Of a DNA stretch of 64,000 bases, positions 10,442 to 21,344 are shown piece after piece. Under the pieces are notes generated by a model. The model made no database searches, was not told the origin of the DNA, and worked only from the letters and a program-made list of their open reading frames with translations. How positions within the stretch are numbered: the first letter of the stretch is position 1; every line of letters starts with the position of its first letter. Position numbers and translations under genes: made by a program. The stretch is from Calendula officinalis. Taxonomy: Eukaryota > Streptophyta > Magnoliopsida > Asterales > Asteraceae. The stretch is from the NCBI GenBank assembly GCA_963853835.1, contig OY970828.1, positions 65,216,861-65,280,860 on the forward strand, given 5' to 3'.

Positions 10442-13400
10442 TTATTCCTTGTTGATTGATTCAAACTCATAGAAGACTTCTTTCTTCACATGGATGAACT
10501 CTTCTCTTTTCTTCAGTTCATCTTGCCTGTTGTTTAGCACAGTAACAATCTTCTTTCTGAACCAAGAATCCTCTTTCTTGGTTATCATCCACTTAAGTCC
10601 AACAAGATGACTAATGCTGGCTCTTGGCAGATCTGCTTCAGAGATGAAGCACTCTCTATCCTCTGAGTCAGTATACATATATCCAGAAGTTGGATATATG
10701 ACACTCTTTTGATCCTGAAAAACAAGATTAGGAGGTAGAGGATACTTCTGAATAAATTTGTATGCATGAAGACACTCAGGTTTGTTGTTTGAAAATGCTT
10801 CAGTCATTACACTGAGTGTCCTATACTCCACCTCATGGAGTAATCCCTTTTCATAGCATACAGCAGAAACTGCACAGATTTCATCCAAGACTATCTGAGC
10901 ATATGTTGATCTGGTTGGAAGCTCTTTGATCAGTCTTGTAATTTTCACCTAGTCTTGAAGCCCAATGGATTGGATATCATGAAGAAAAATCTTCATGGGA
11001 GGACTGATTAAACCAGTGCAGGTGATAATAATTTTTCCTTCTTTGGATTTCACTTTCACCTTATTTACATCTAGGTTTAACCAGTGTATCCCTCTTACGT
11101 TTGGGAATAACTTGTTCTTCAAGAACTCCTTCCTTCTCTCCTTGTACTGAGTTCGAGCAGCAACCATATTCCAATAATGTTGAATATGATTTGAACCCTT
11201 CCTTGAAATTCTATGAGATGGACCAGGAGTATCAGTATCTGGGTCAGTATCTGGTTCTTCTTTGATTCCCAACTCTTGTTCATACAGAAATTTTTCTTGT
11301 TCTGCACATAGTTGTTGTCCAAGTCGGTTTTGGAATCCGTTCAGTATCAGTATCACTGTCCACATTATGAACAGGTCTTCTTGGTCGTGTGATTAAGGGA
11401 ACAGATTCCTCACTCGATTCAGAGGAAGTAAGAATCACATTAACAGGCTTTCTTGTAGGTAATCTTCTTCTTCTGAGAACCAGATAATCTTGAGGCTCTT
11501 CATCATCGGAGGATGATGATGAAGAGCTTTCTTGTTCTACCATATTCAGTGCATGTTGAATAAAATTTTGAGATGGCACTGAATTTGGTTCTTCTTCTTC
11601 ATCATCAGCAATAGGCCACACAAAAGGCCTATACACAATTATCTGCAAGTTGTTTTGCTCAGTCACAACTTGCTGAGGTTGATCAGTATCAGTCTCCCCC
11701 TGAGCAGATGGCTCAGATGGTTCTTCTTCAAGTTGTTCCAAGACTGATCTTCCTCTTTGTCTGCTCCTTTCATATCTAAACCGAAGAGGTTCAGTATGAG
11801 GTGTTTGCTGATGTTGTCGTTGTTGTTGTTGCTGTGGAGGTTGATCTTCATTTAGTTTTCTCCTTTTCTCCCCCTGAGCAGATGGCTCAGGTTGATCAAC
11901 CTCTTGATCTCTCTGTCTTTTCTCCCCCTTATTGTTATCATTGGATGGGGAGGAAATTGGTTCAGTGTCACCACCCATGTCTCCTTGTTGATCTTCAGGA
12001 CTGGGAGAGAGCATGGGTTCAGTGTCAGCCGGCCCTGCACTATGAGTATGTGCAGGAGATGGTGATCTGCGAGGCTCAGTGGCAGGACTATCTTCATCAT
12101 TATTGCCTTCAGTAGATGGAGGGGGTGGAGGCTGTTGTTGTTGTTGTTGTAATAGTGCCACTGATTGCTTCAAGGAATCAATCTCAGTGCTCATTTCATC
12201 CATCCTGGCCAGAATGTTATTCTGAGTAGTCTGCATAGCCAGGATTTGGTTGAGAATAGTTTGTAAAGCTCCTTGTACTTCCTGAGACTGAGTAGCTTGA
12301 GCTCGTTGACCCTGCACAGATGGTGCTAAAGAAACCAAAAAGATAAAACTGGTTAGTAAGAAAGGTTTATCAAATAGAATTGTGGTATTGATTAACTCTA
12401 TAATCATATAAACAGAATTTGAAGTCTGTATTTCATCTGGTTCATGATGAAATATTGTGGACTAGTGCAAAGAAAATGTAAGAAGTGTTTTAGTAAAGGT
12501 GAGTGTGATATTTTAAGTGGCTCAGTGTAGGATAGGTCACATTTACTAAAAGGTTTGGGTTGGGAATTCGAAGTCTGGGATATACTTCTTTAAATTTTCA
12601 ATGTTTATCACTCGGTATCAGAGTGATAACAGAAATGTGGCTTTGACCCATGGTAGTTTTGGCAAGTGTGGCTTAAAGGGTTTTGGATCATTTCTTGAAC
12701 AATGGTATCCAACTCAAAATAAGTTGGACATCATTCAAGCAGCACCAGTGGGTGTCAGTGTGACATCAACCACTATTGTTTCTTTAAATGGTGAAACAAC
12801 TGTAGACTGACAATAATCATTTGAAAAGCTCGGTATATGAATTTTGCATAGCAGCAGTGGGCATACTATGTTGTCCATAAGAGTGTACATTTGAGAGTTC
12901 GATTGAGACTGTGGTCAGTATTGAGTTGGTACTGGCCAATACATAGTCTCTATGGGGGGAAATGTATATATATAAGTTTAAGGATTTTAGAAATTCATAC
13001 CTGAGACTTTATCGGATTCTCTTCTAGCATCATGAGAGGTCGGTGCTGGATCATTTGGATTTGGATGTGAGGCACCAGCACCTTCAAGAGCTTCTTCTCT
13101 TCTGCTTGCTGGACCTTCCAGAGTATGCTGAGCAAACTGAAGTTCGACATCAAGAGGATCATGAGGAGCCTCAAGGTGATGAGCAATGTGTGCTGGTTCT
13201 GGACCTGGAAGGTCAGCATTGGCGGCAACCGCACTTTGGACTTGAAGAGATGCAGTTAAAGATGGAATGTGTTCAGTTTGCATCTCGTCTGATGACATAT
13301 TTCCCATAGGAACAGGGGAAAGATTTCTTCTTCTTCTTCGAAGAACTAGTGGTGTGTCTTCTGAGAGCTCAGTATCAGAAGCTTCTTCAATAATAGGAGC

Positions 13401-14363
13401 ATCCGGATCCTGTGCTGGTGGAGATGAAACTAGTGCTTGTTGAGCTTCCACCATCTCAGTGTCTGGATCATCATTTCCACCATTACCACTGTCATCATCA
13501 GTATCATTATTTTCTGATGCAGTATCAGAAGATTCTGCATCATTGATGTGTGCCTGGACTATAGCCCACATTGGGTGACTCATTACAGGCTCTCCTTCTC
13601 TTGGCCTGTAGAAGAAAATCTTCTCATGAAGAGGGGGTAGATCCACTCTTGGGCTGTTGAATTCATCATATATATGTGCAGGCATCTCATTCTGAAAAAT
13701 GAGAGAAAGGAATCTGCAGAAAGGAACGTTTAATTCTCTGATTTTGGCCCGAATCAGAGATGCTAATTCTTCAAAAATTAATCGAGCATAGTCGATATCC
13801 CTTCCATGGTACATGGCATGAACCATCTGCATACCAAAATCGTTGATCTGGTCCAAGGCACCAGTCTTGTGAGTCATACACCGAATGATCGTAGAGATCA
13901 GTATACCCCACATTGGACCAAATTCATTTCTTTTAATGATTCCTGTGGTTCCTCTTCGTCCAATAAGAGGTAATACTGATCGAGCCTCTACTCTGTCAAC
14001 AAAAGGCTCATATTGAGCATGAGCAGGAAGACCCAGGGCTTCCCTAATGATTGCTGTTGAGACGAAGGTTCTTCTTTGGTCACGAATCACCCAACCAGTA
14101 ATCATATCTGGTGAGTCGATTTTGGCAGAGTACCAGAATTCACAGAGCATTTCTGGGTAAATTGCTCTGGGAGATCTAATCAGTGCTTGAGTGATTGGGC
14201 AGTGCTTCAAAAATGTTATCATTTGTGTGAATTCAGGGCACGCCCAAGCTTGAGGAATATCGAAATTTGCTGTGATGTTGTTCCTCGCAAACTTTGGGAG
14301 TTCATCGTTTCTGAATTGCGTTGCCGGTGCAGCCTCCGGTGCAAAGAATCGGTAGTTTGCCAT
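10442..14363 (-). pseudogene. Extra ORF of the copia element, spliced, now broken
   Basis: This is a sense-strand coding region between RNase H and the 3' LTR, far longer than a normal copia 3' spacer. Exon A (13001-14363) begins MANYRFFAPEAA and gives about 454 residues: a globular first half, then an acidic, serine- and proline-rich tail with an RRRRR cluster. A GT-AG intron (12326-13000) joins it in frame to exon B at 12325, which starts with a predicted coiled segment and a glutamine run. Exon B loses frame near 11330 and continues in another frame to an in-frame TAG (10949-10951). A last 168-codon piece ends at 10442. The total is about 1,080 residues. I do not recognise the family. Copia lineages such as SIRE carry envelope-like ORFs in this place, but I see no signal peptide or membrane helix to support that. 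Confidence 0.65.
12326..13000 (-). other. Predicted intron in the copia extra ORF
   Basis: The donor CTCAG|GTATGAAT and the acceptor TTTCTTTAG|CACC leave phase 1 on both sides, so splicing removes 675 bp and keeps the frame (codon GCA spans the junction). The unspliced transcript stops four codons after the donor. Confidence 0.65.
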
Positions 14364-14826
14364 CTGTGATTTGGATTTAAAAAAAAATTTGCTTGCAAAG
14401 AGAAACTGAAATCGTTAATCGCAGAGAGAATCGAAAGTTAAGTTAAGAAATAACTGTTGTAAGAAAAATGATAATGAAAGAAAAAACGGTTATTTAAACT
14501 TAATTGAAAGATATTTACGGTATTGGGAAGTTAAACCGGCTGATTTGACAGCCTTATCCTGTGTTAACGGTAACTTTCCTATTAAGAAAGGTTACCGTTG
14601 GGGAGTATAGGGGTTAGAAATCAGATGTATTACTCCAGGATTCCAATACCAAGAAGAAAAAAAAATAAATTAAAAAAAATATTAAAAATTAGAAAAACAT
14701 TTAATTTAATCTATAAATTAATAAAAAATAAAAATTTACAACATTTGATAAATCAGACGAGTGATACTGACTTGGTCGGTATTGAAAGCAATACCGATCA
14801 GTCGGTATCAGAAAATTTAAGTAAAT
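14364..14826 (-). other. Copia spacer between RNase H and extra ORF
   Basis: This is an AT-rich non-coding stretch. It includes a palindromic TCGGTATTG/CAATACCGA pair at 14775-14797 resembling the LTR hairpin. It may hold the promoter or splice acceptor of the downstream ORF, but nothing definite can be read. Confidence 0.4.
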
Positions 14827-16770
14827 TTAAGGATTCAGCATACCCAATTGTCCTAGTAAGTACATAAACCTTTCCTCAGAGAGAGGTTTAGTAAAGACAT
14901 CGGCCAATTGGTCATCTGTAGGGACGAAATCTACCTCAACCTTACCCTTTTCCACATTATCTCGAATAAAGTGGTGTCTGATATCAATGTGCTTGGTTCT
15001 GGAGTGATGGACTGGGTTTTCAGTGATAGCAATAGCACTCTTGTTATCACAATGTATAGGTGTCTTCTGGAAGTGAAACCCATAGTCCATGAGTTGATAC
15101 TGCATCCACAATAGTTGAGCACAGCAACTTCCTGCAGCAACATATTCTGCTTCTGCAGTAGAAGTTGCAACTGAATTTTGCTTCTTGGATGACCAGCCAA
15201 CTAATCTGCCACCGAGGAACTGACATCCTCCACTTGTACTTTTCCTGTCTAACCGACAACCTGCAAAGTCTGCATCTGTATACCCTTCAAGATCAAAGTT
15301 TGAGTCTTTGGGATACCAAAGACCCATGTTAGGAGTACCTGAAAGATATCTAAAGATTCGCTTAACAGCTTTCATATGTGATTCTTTAGGATCAGCCTGA
15401 TACCGAGCACACAAACAGGTTGCAAACATGATATCAGGCCTGCTAGCTGTTAAGTAAAGTAAAGAACCAATCATACCTCGGTATGTGGATTGACATACTG
15501 GTTTACCAGTTTCATCTTTACTTATTTTATCCTGAGTACCCATAGGAGTATGCATGGATGATAGATTTTCAAATTTATATTTCTTAAGCATGTCATGCCT
15601 TTGATTTATGAAAGTGCCATCAGGCTTTTGTTCAACTTGTAAACCAAGAAAGTAAGTAAGTTCTCCCATCATACTCATCTGATACTGAGATGACATTATC
15701 TTAGAAAACCAGTCACACATTGACTTGTCAGTGGAACCAAAGATAATATCATCCACATATATTTGAATGAGTAAAATGTCAGAACCATTTCTCTTTGAAA
15801 ATAATGTTTTATCAATTTTACCTCTTATAAACTTATTTTCAATTAAGTACTCAGACAGGGTATCATACCAGGCTCTGGGAGCTTGTTTGAGCCCATATAA
15901 AGCTTTATCAAGCTTGAAAACGTAATTAGGAAATTTAGGATCAATAAAACCTGGTGGTTGTTTGACATAGACTTCCTCCTGTAGTTTTCCATTAAGAAAG
16001 GCACTTTTGACATCCATCTGATAAACTTTGAAATTCTTGAAAGCTGCATATGCAAGATACAGCCTAATAGCTTCAATTCTTGCAACTGGTGCAAAAGTTT
16101 CATCATAGTCAATACCTTCTTCTTGTCTGTAACCCTGAGCAACCAGTCTTGCTTTGTTTCTGATGACAACACCATCTTTGTCCATTTTGTTTCTGAACAC
16201 CCACTTAGTACCAATAATAGTTTTACCAGCAGGAGGTGGTACTAAGTTCCAAACTTCATTTCTTTCAAACTCTGTCAATTCTTCTTGCATAGCTTCTACC
16301 CAGTCTTCATCTAATAAAGCTTCATCAGCTTTCTTGGGTTCCATGGTAGATAAGAAACTTGAGAAGAAACAGAAGTTTGCAGTTGCTTGGGGTTCAAACT
16401 CTAACCTTCTTCTTGTTTGAACACCTTGTTCAATGGGACCAATAATGTTTGTATGAGGATGGTCTCTGTGTTCCCTTAGATTATTTCCTAAGGAAACATT
16501 TGAAGCAAGATCAACAACATCTTGTGATGGGTTGTCTGCCTGATACTGTGATGAATCCTGATCAGTATCAGACAATACTGGTTGCTGTTCTTCTGAATGT
16601 TGCAGATTGGATGTGGATTCTTGAGCAGTATTGGAGGATTCTCCTTCCTCATATGTGGAGTTGTTCAAATCAAGATTTGAGACCTCAGTATTGGAGTTCT
16701 CAGTAATGAGAACCTCAAAATTTGTAATATTGAAATTAGACTGAGGTGTCTCTTGATCAGTATCACTCAT
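14827..16770 (-). CDS. Copia reverse transcriptase and RNase H (pol C-terminal part)
   Basis: This is an open frame of 647 codons. After an acidic linker, the reverse transcriptase (RVT_2 type) runs from about residue 170 (NEVWNLVPPP) and includes GTKWVFRNK, the motif QMDVKSAFLNG and the catalytic YVDD (QIYVDDIIFGS). RNase H follows, with GYTDADFAG, STAEAEYVA and the KHIDIRHHFIRD segment, ending GQLGMLNP. These are hallmark copia blocks in normal order. The upstream integrase is in the same frame but is cut off by a TAA at 16840-16842. The domain itself looks intact, but it could only be made as a separate product. The start methionine chosen is arbitrary. Confidence 0.93.
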   Translation of the reverse strand: MSDTDQETPQSNFNITNFEVLITENSNTEVSNLDLNNSTYEEGESSNTAQESTSNLQHSEEQQPVLSDTDQDSSQYQADNPSQDVVDLASNVSLGNNLREHRDHPHTNIIGPIEQGVQTRRRLEFEPQATANFCFFSSFLSTMEPKKADEALLDEDWVEAMQEELTEFERNEVWNLVPPPAGKTIIGTKWVFRNKMDKDGVVIRNKARLVAQGYRQEEGIDYDETFAPVARIEAIRLYLAYAAFKNFKVYQMDVKSAFLNGKLQEEVYVKQPPGFIDPKFPNYVFKLDKALYGLKQAPRAWYDTLSEYLIENKFIRGKIDKTLFSKRNGSDILLIQIYVDDIIFGSTDKSMCDWFSKIMSSQYQMSMMGELTYFLGLQVEQKPDGTFINQRHDMLKKYKFENLSSMHTPMGTQDKISKDETGKPVCQSTYRGMIGSLLYLTASRPDIMFATCLCARYQADPKESHMKAVKRIFRYLSGTPNMGLWYPKDSNFDLEGYTDADFAGCRLDRKSTSGGCQFLGGRLVGWSSKKQNSVATSTAEAEYVAAGSCCAQLLWMQYQLMDYGFHFQKTPIHCDNKSAIAITENPVHHSRTKHIDIRHHFIRDNVEKGKVEVDFVPTDDQLADVFTKPLSEERFMYLLGQLGMLNP

Positions 16771-16839
16771 ACTGTGATCAACATAGTATGGGTGAGACTT
16801 GGGCTGTTCAGCAATGGAGTTTTCTGGATTGCATAGAAT

Positions 16840-17331
16840 TTATATGCCACTGATGTCTTCATTTGCTGAGGTAGAATGCTCATTCTGATTTTCATCAAAT
16901 GTAACATGAATAGATTCTACAATCATCTTAGTGGAGATGACATACACTCTGAAGGCTTTAGAGTGTGGAGAATAGCCCATGAACACGCCTTCATTTGCTT
17001 TGGGAGCAAATTTGTTGAGATTTTGCTTAGTACTGAGTACAAAGCATTTACTCCCAAAGATGTGAAAATATTCCACATTAGGAATCTTGCCATTATATAA
17101 CTCATATGGAGTCTTTTGATGACGCTGGACTATAGTAGCTCTGTTTTGAGTAAAGTTGGCACAATTAACAGCTTCAGCCCAGAAGCTCAGTGCCAGTCCA
17201 GCATGGCATAACAAAGTTCTTGCAGCTTCAATCAGAGTTCTATTTTTCCGTTCTACAACACCATTTTGTTGTGGTGTGTAGGCTGCAGAGAAGTTTTGTA
17301 TAATTCCTTTTTCTTCACAGAAATCAGCCAA
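16840..17331 (-). pseudogene. Copia integrase, C-terminal part
   Basis: The frame includes YTPQQNGVVERKNRTLIEAA, which carries the catalytic glutamate of the integrase core, and continues through the copia-conserved FHIFGSKCFVLS and GVFMGYSPHSKAFRVY blocks. It ends at a TAA that lies in the same frame as the reverse transcriptase. The N-terminal half of the integrase lies in a different frame upstream, so the polyprotein is interrupted on both sides. Confidence 0.9.
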
Positions 17332-18085
17332 TACCGAGTTCTTGAACTCAGTACCATGGTCACTTCTAAGTTGTTTGACCTTGTTGCCTTTTTGAAGTTC
17401 TTCTCTCTTTTTATAAAAGCAATAATTTCTGTTGTTGCATCAGCTTTAGTCTTGAGAAAGATGACCCAAGTGTATCTTGAGAATTCATCAACTAAGACTA
17501 ATGTATAGACTAATGTACCATGAATCATTGTAAGAGGTTCATTTATGGAGTGATTAACTTTTGACTTGAATGAACTCTTCTTCTGCTTGCCCATTTCACA
17601 TGCTGAGCATAACTTATCTTTTGAATAAGTAATAGTGGGCAGCCCTCTCACTAGTTTCTTGATACTAGCTTCTTGTGCCATAACCAATGTAATTCTGGTT
17701 TGACTTTAGACAGCAGGCATACTCGTATAGTGGGGTCTATTTCAGACAGATTGACCACATACACATCTTTTTCTCTTCTAGCAACTAGTACAGGTTGCCC
17801 TTTATCATTGTAGATGATCCCTGCAATCTTTCTGAATCGAGCTTCATTATCATCATCACACATCTGGCTGATACTGAGCAGATTGTGTTTAAGACCCTCC
17901 ACATAGGCAACTCTTTTAAAAGTTATGTTGCCTGCTTTTATAACTCCATACCCTCTTGTTTTCCCTATTGAATCATCTCCAAACTTGACAGAAGGACCCT
18001 TCTATGGAGTATAATTTAGAAGGTACTCCATACTGCCAGTCATGTGTCTTGAGCAGCCACTATCTAGATACCATTTTCTAGTCAC
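17253..18085 (-). pseudogene. Copia protease, GAG-pre-integrase and integrase N-terminal remnants
   Basis: WYLDSGCSRHMTG near 18073 carries the aspartic protease DSG motif. A TAG at 18002-18004 interrupts this frame. It resumes with EGLKHNLLSISQ and the ELHWLWHKK zinc-binding pre-integrase block, then stops near 17651. Another frame continues with KLVRGLP, CSACEMGKQKK and the integrase core LVDEFSRYTWVIFLK (first catalytic aspartate). At least one deletion-type frameshift lies near 17660 and another near 17330. Confidence 0.88.
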
Positions 18086-18109
18086 CCTGCACAAGACACA
18101 AATAATAAA

Positions 18110-19492
18110 TTAGTTCTTTTTAGGAACCCAATTTTGAATGGGACCTTTGATAGGAGAAACAGGAGTTGACTTGATCTCTTTTGTGAGAGAGGTCAGTATC
18201 ACTTCAGGAATAACCTTTGAGGTTTTCTTTGGTGATACCGACTTAGTTTCTCTCCTTTTCTTTGGTACTGAGTACCTAGGGCTTGAGAGATCAGTCCAGC
18301 ATTCATCTCCTTTGTGTCCAGTATGATGACATCTATAACATTTTCTAGGTCTGTTTCTAAACATATTTTCATAAGGAACTTTTGAAAATTGTTTAACTGT
18401 TGGTTGATCAGTATTAGTAAATTTTGCAAACTTTTGACTTAGAATTTTAATCTGATCACCAATTGATTTTAAAATGTTATTTTTGTCATTTTTTAATGGA
18501 GTTTTAATTTTATTTTTGACTGTTTTTGAAGGAGATGATTCTGGTGTTTTGATTTTATTTTGCATAGGAGTCTTTTTATCAGTTGACTTCTTGTTTTTGA
18601 CACTTGAAGATCCTGTTGAAGTTGTTTTCTTTTTATCATGTTTTAGAATGACAACTTGAACAGGTTCTTTATATTCTTGAGTAGTTGAATTTGCTGTTCC
18701 TGTGGATTCAGTATTAGTTAAAACAGTTTTAGTAGCAGTAAGTTTCTTTTCTGTATTATCAGGTTCTTTATATATCTCAAACGTGGTTGTGTTAAATAAT
18801 AATTCAAATGGAGGAACAGCAGAAGTGTCATACTGTACAATTTCGAGATCAGTATCAAAAATTTCTTTTTCAGGAAATTCAATACTGAGCTCTTGTAGTT
18901 CAGTATAGCACTTTGAACAGATGGAAGGACCAATTGGGTTTTCAAAAATAATTTTATCCTCATCATCTGATTCAGTTTGACATCCTTCAAAAATGATTTT
19001 ATCCTCATCATCTAGTTCAGTTTGACATCCTATTTCACAAAATGTTTTTGCTTTTACAAACTGAATAGGGTTCATATCCGAAAACTCTTCAAATAAATCA
19101 GCAAAATTATTTCTATTTTTTAATTGAGGATCAACACCAAGTGCAGCCCTTACATTTTCTGGAAATTGTTGATTTAGACATCTATTTAGTTTAATGGATG
19201 CATTTCCCCAAGATTTACACTGATTTTCAAATTTTTCTTTTTCAAGTTTGTGTAAATGAGCTTTATCAGCTAATCTTTGGTTAATGTCTTGCAAGTTTAA
19301 AAAATCTAGTTCTAAATCTTTAAAATTTGCTAATTTATCTAAATGTTCGTTATTTACCCTTTCTTGTTCATGAATTGTTAATTTTAATGCCTTTACTTTC
19401 TGTACTAAAGTTTTAAGATCAACAATCATATACTCAAAAATCTTCTCTTTTTCATTATTTGAATAAGTTTGAAAGGAACTCACCTTGTACAA
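18110..19492 (-). pseudogene. Copia gag C-terminal extension with zinc knuckle
   Basis: This 460-codon frame is in the same frame as gag and is separated from it by a single TGA at 19505-19507. It is lysine-rich and mostly coiled or disordered, with a repeated acidic segment (DDEDKIIFE twice) and a CCHC knuckle CYRCHHTGHKGDEC near residue 390. It ends at TAA 18110-18112, about 40 bases before the protease. In a working element this probably formed the gag-pol linker; I infer that from shared frame and order. Confidence 0.75.
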
Positions 19493-19504
19493 TTGAGTGG
19501 AATC

Positions 19505-20734
19505 TCAATCAGTATGGACACTCATTCTCTCAGCTTCTTTGATATCTCTCTCAAAGGAGCTCTTCAAGTCTTCTTCAGTAAAAGCCATAAAGGCTTTGTT
19601 CTCAACCTCTTCCTCATCATCACTTATTTCCTCATCCATCCAAGCCTCTGAGTAAAGTGCTTGATGAGGTGCACAATTCCCTGCTACATTCTTCCCCTTG
19701 CTCCAGTTCTTTAGCTTAACATACTTGTCACGATACCTTTTAGCTCGGTATGCAATCTTGTCATTCTGATCAGTTTCAGTTGACTTGGTATGACAATTTG
19801 CTGCAATATGCCCAGGCTTTCCACATCTATAGCACAGACCTGATCTTGGGTCAGTATTGGAAGAGCTACCACCCAGCCTCTTCTTTTTCAACTGATCCAG
19901 CTTCATGGACATAAGAGCCATTTGTGTTTCAAGCTCTTCTGCCTCAGCATCAGCAAGATCAACTTCTAGTTCTTCAGGCTCAGTAACAGTATATGCCTGT
20001 TGCACAACTAGGGCCATACCAGTGGAAGACTTGTCAGTTTTCTTCCAGTTGATCAGTCTTGCAGCATTATTCTCCTCATGATTTAACATTAATCCATACA
20101 AGGTTTGAAGAGTGTATGACTCAATGTTGTTGGCAGCATTGACAGAATTTGTCATATCAAGGAACTGTTGAGGGAGACTATCCAAGAACTTTTGGACAAG
20201 TTCTCCTTCTTCCTTTACAATGCCTACACTGATTAAATCATGAACAACAGTATTAAACCTGTTGTAGAGAGTAGTGATGTCTTCATTTGGGGTAGAGAAA
20301 AAGTTTTCATACTTTCTTCTCATATTGCTTTTCCTCTGCAATTTCACCTTGGGTGTGCCTTCATAAGTGATTGATAGACTATCCCACATAGCCTTTGCTG
20401 TTGGCAATTTCATAATTGCATTAAGTATTTCTTTGGTAACAGCATTACCAATCACTCCCTTAGCCCTTGAGTCTAGACTGAATAACTGACGGTCAGTATC
20501 AGTCCAGGTGTGTTTCAGTTTAGGAACTGTTCTTGTGCTCTCAGGAGCATCAACAGTAGCAGCAACGGGTTCCACAGTTTTTGGGATGATAGGACCATCA
20601 TTCAGCACAGTGAGCATCTCATGATGAATTGATTCAAGATACCACTGAGCCTTAAGCTTCCATTGATGAAAGTCTTTTCCATCAAAGATGGGCACTCCCT
20701 TACCAGACATTACTGGGGCAACAATTGTAGACAT
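19505..20734 (-). CDS. Copia gag polyprotein
   Basis: This 409-codon open frame starts MSTIVAPVMSGKGVPIFDGK. The N-terminus contains the copia gag signature FDGKDFHQWKLKAQWYLES. A central helical capsid-like part (UBN2 type) includes AKAMWDSLSITYEGT and NRFNTVVHDLISVG. The nucleocapsid zinc knuckle CYRCGKPGHIAANC lies near residue 310. It starts about 100 bp inside the 5' LTR end and primer site. It would package the RNA into cytoplasmic particles. It ends at a TGA in the same frame as the downstream extension, so the stop may be a mutation rather than a natural boundary. Confidence 0.92.
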   Translation of the reverse strand: MSTIVAPVMSGKGVPIFDGKDFHQWKLKAQWYLESIHHEMLTVLNDGPIIPKTVEPVAATVDAPESTRTVPKLKHTWTDTDRQLFSLDSRAKGVIGNAVTKEILNAIMKLPTAKAMWDSLSITYEGTPKVKLQRKSNMRRKYENFFSTPNEDITTLYNRFNTVVHDLISVGIVKEEGELVQKFLDSLPQQFLDMTNSVNAANNIESYTLQTLYGLMLNHEENNAARLINWKKTDKSSTGMALVVQQAYTVTEPEELEVDLADAEAEELETQMALMSMKLDQLKKKRLGGSSSNTDPRSGLCYRCGKPGHIAANCHTKSTETDQNDKIAYRAKRYRDKYVKLKNWSKGKNVAGNCAPHQALYSEAWMDEEISDDEEEVENKAFMAFTEEDLKSSFERDIKEAERMSVHTD

Positions 20735-20817
20735 TTTGGATTTTTGAGTGTTGGAAGGATAGGTATAAGGAATGGCTGCCAGGGTTAAAAGATCGACTAA
20801 ATAAGAATTAATTTAGC

Positions 20818-20831
20818 CTGCTCTGATACCA
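20818..20831 (-). other. Copia primer binding site (initiator tRNA-Met type)
   Basis: On the minus strand, just inside the 5' LTR, the sequence is CTGGTATCAGAGCAGG. TGGTATCAGAGC matches the initiator tRNA-Met 3' end. This confirms minus orientation. Confidence 0.92.
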
Positions 20832-20833
20832 GT

Positions 20834-21339
20834 TGTTAGGTCACAACAACCCTGGTTAACTTGATAATTGTTAGATTTATAATTTACTTAAGACAATTAA
20901 GGTGATAAACACAGTAATTTAGTCAAACGTATATTATTCCACTAAGTGTGGCTTGTAGCGGAAATACAAGACCACTTGAACAATTACAAAGATGAATATA
21001 TGAAATGTGTAAATTGATACGTACTCCTTTGCAAGATGATCTCTATTTATAATGTTATAGAGATCTTACATTATTGGCAAAGGAGTAACTGAAGGACTAA
21101 GTAAATGTAATGACTAAGATCAAGGGATTTGATCTTAGTCAGTTACTATACTGACCGTGACTCAGTCCTTCTACTCGGTATTGGTTTTCCAATACCGAGT
21201 GCTGATACTGAGTGGCCAGTATTGGCCAAACTCAGTATCACTACTAACTTAGCTATTTTAATCTACATTTAATCTAAGCTATTCTATATTGTTTTGTTAT
21301 CCTAAGATTCACAAAGAGGTAAGGCTTTTTGCCTTAACA
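20834..21339 (-). repeat. Copia 5' LTR (minus orientation)
   Basis: This matches the 3' LTR apart from two substitutions that I can find (CAAACG versus CAAACT, and GTAACT versus GTAACC). It is followed by the target duplication GATAA at 21340-21344. Confidence 0.95.
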
Positions 21340-21344
21340 GATAA

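Larger units (their letters stand above)
9855..21339 (-). mobile_element. Ty1/copia LTR retrotransposon, 11.5 kb, recent but defective
   Basis: Two 506-bp LTRs (9855-10360 and 20834-21339) flank the element, with the 5-bp target duplication GATAA at 9850-9854 and 21340-21344. I count two base differences between the LTRs. All genes read on the minus strand in the order gag, protease, integrase, reverse transcriptase, RNase H, which defines copia. A 4.4 kb segment after RNase H holds an additional ORF. Gag-pol is broken by a TGA (19505-19507), a TAA (18110-18112), a TAG (18002-18004), frameshifts near 17660 and 17330, and a TAA (16840-16842). It sits inside LTR-A and is absent from the other LTR-A copy. 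Confidence 0.96.
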
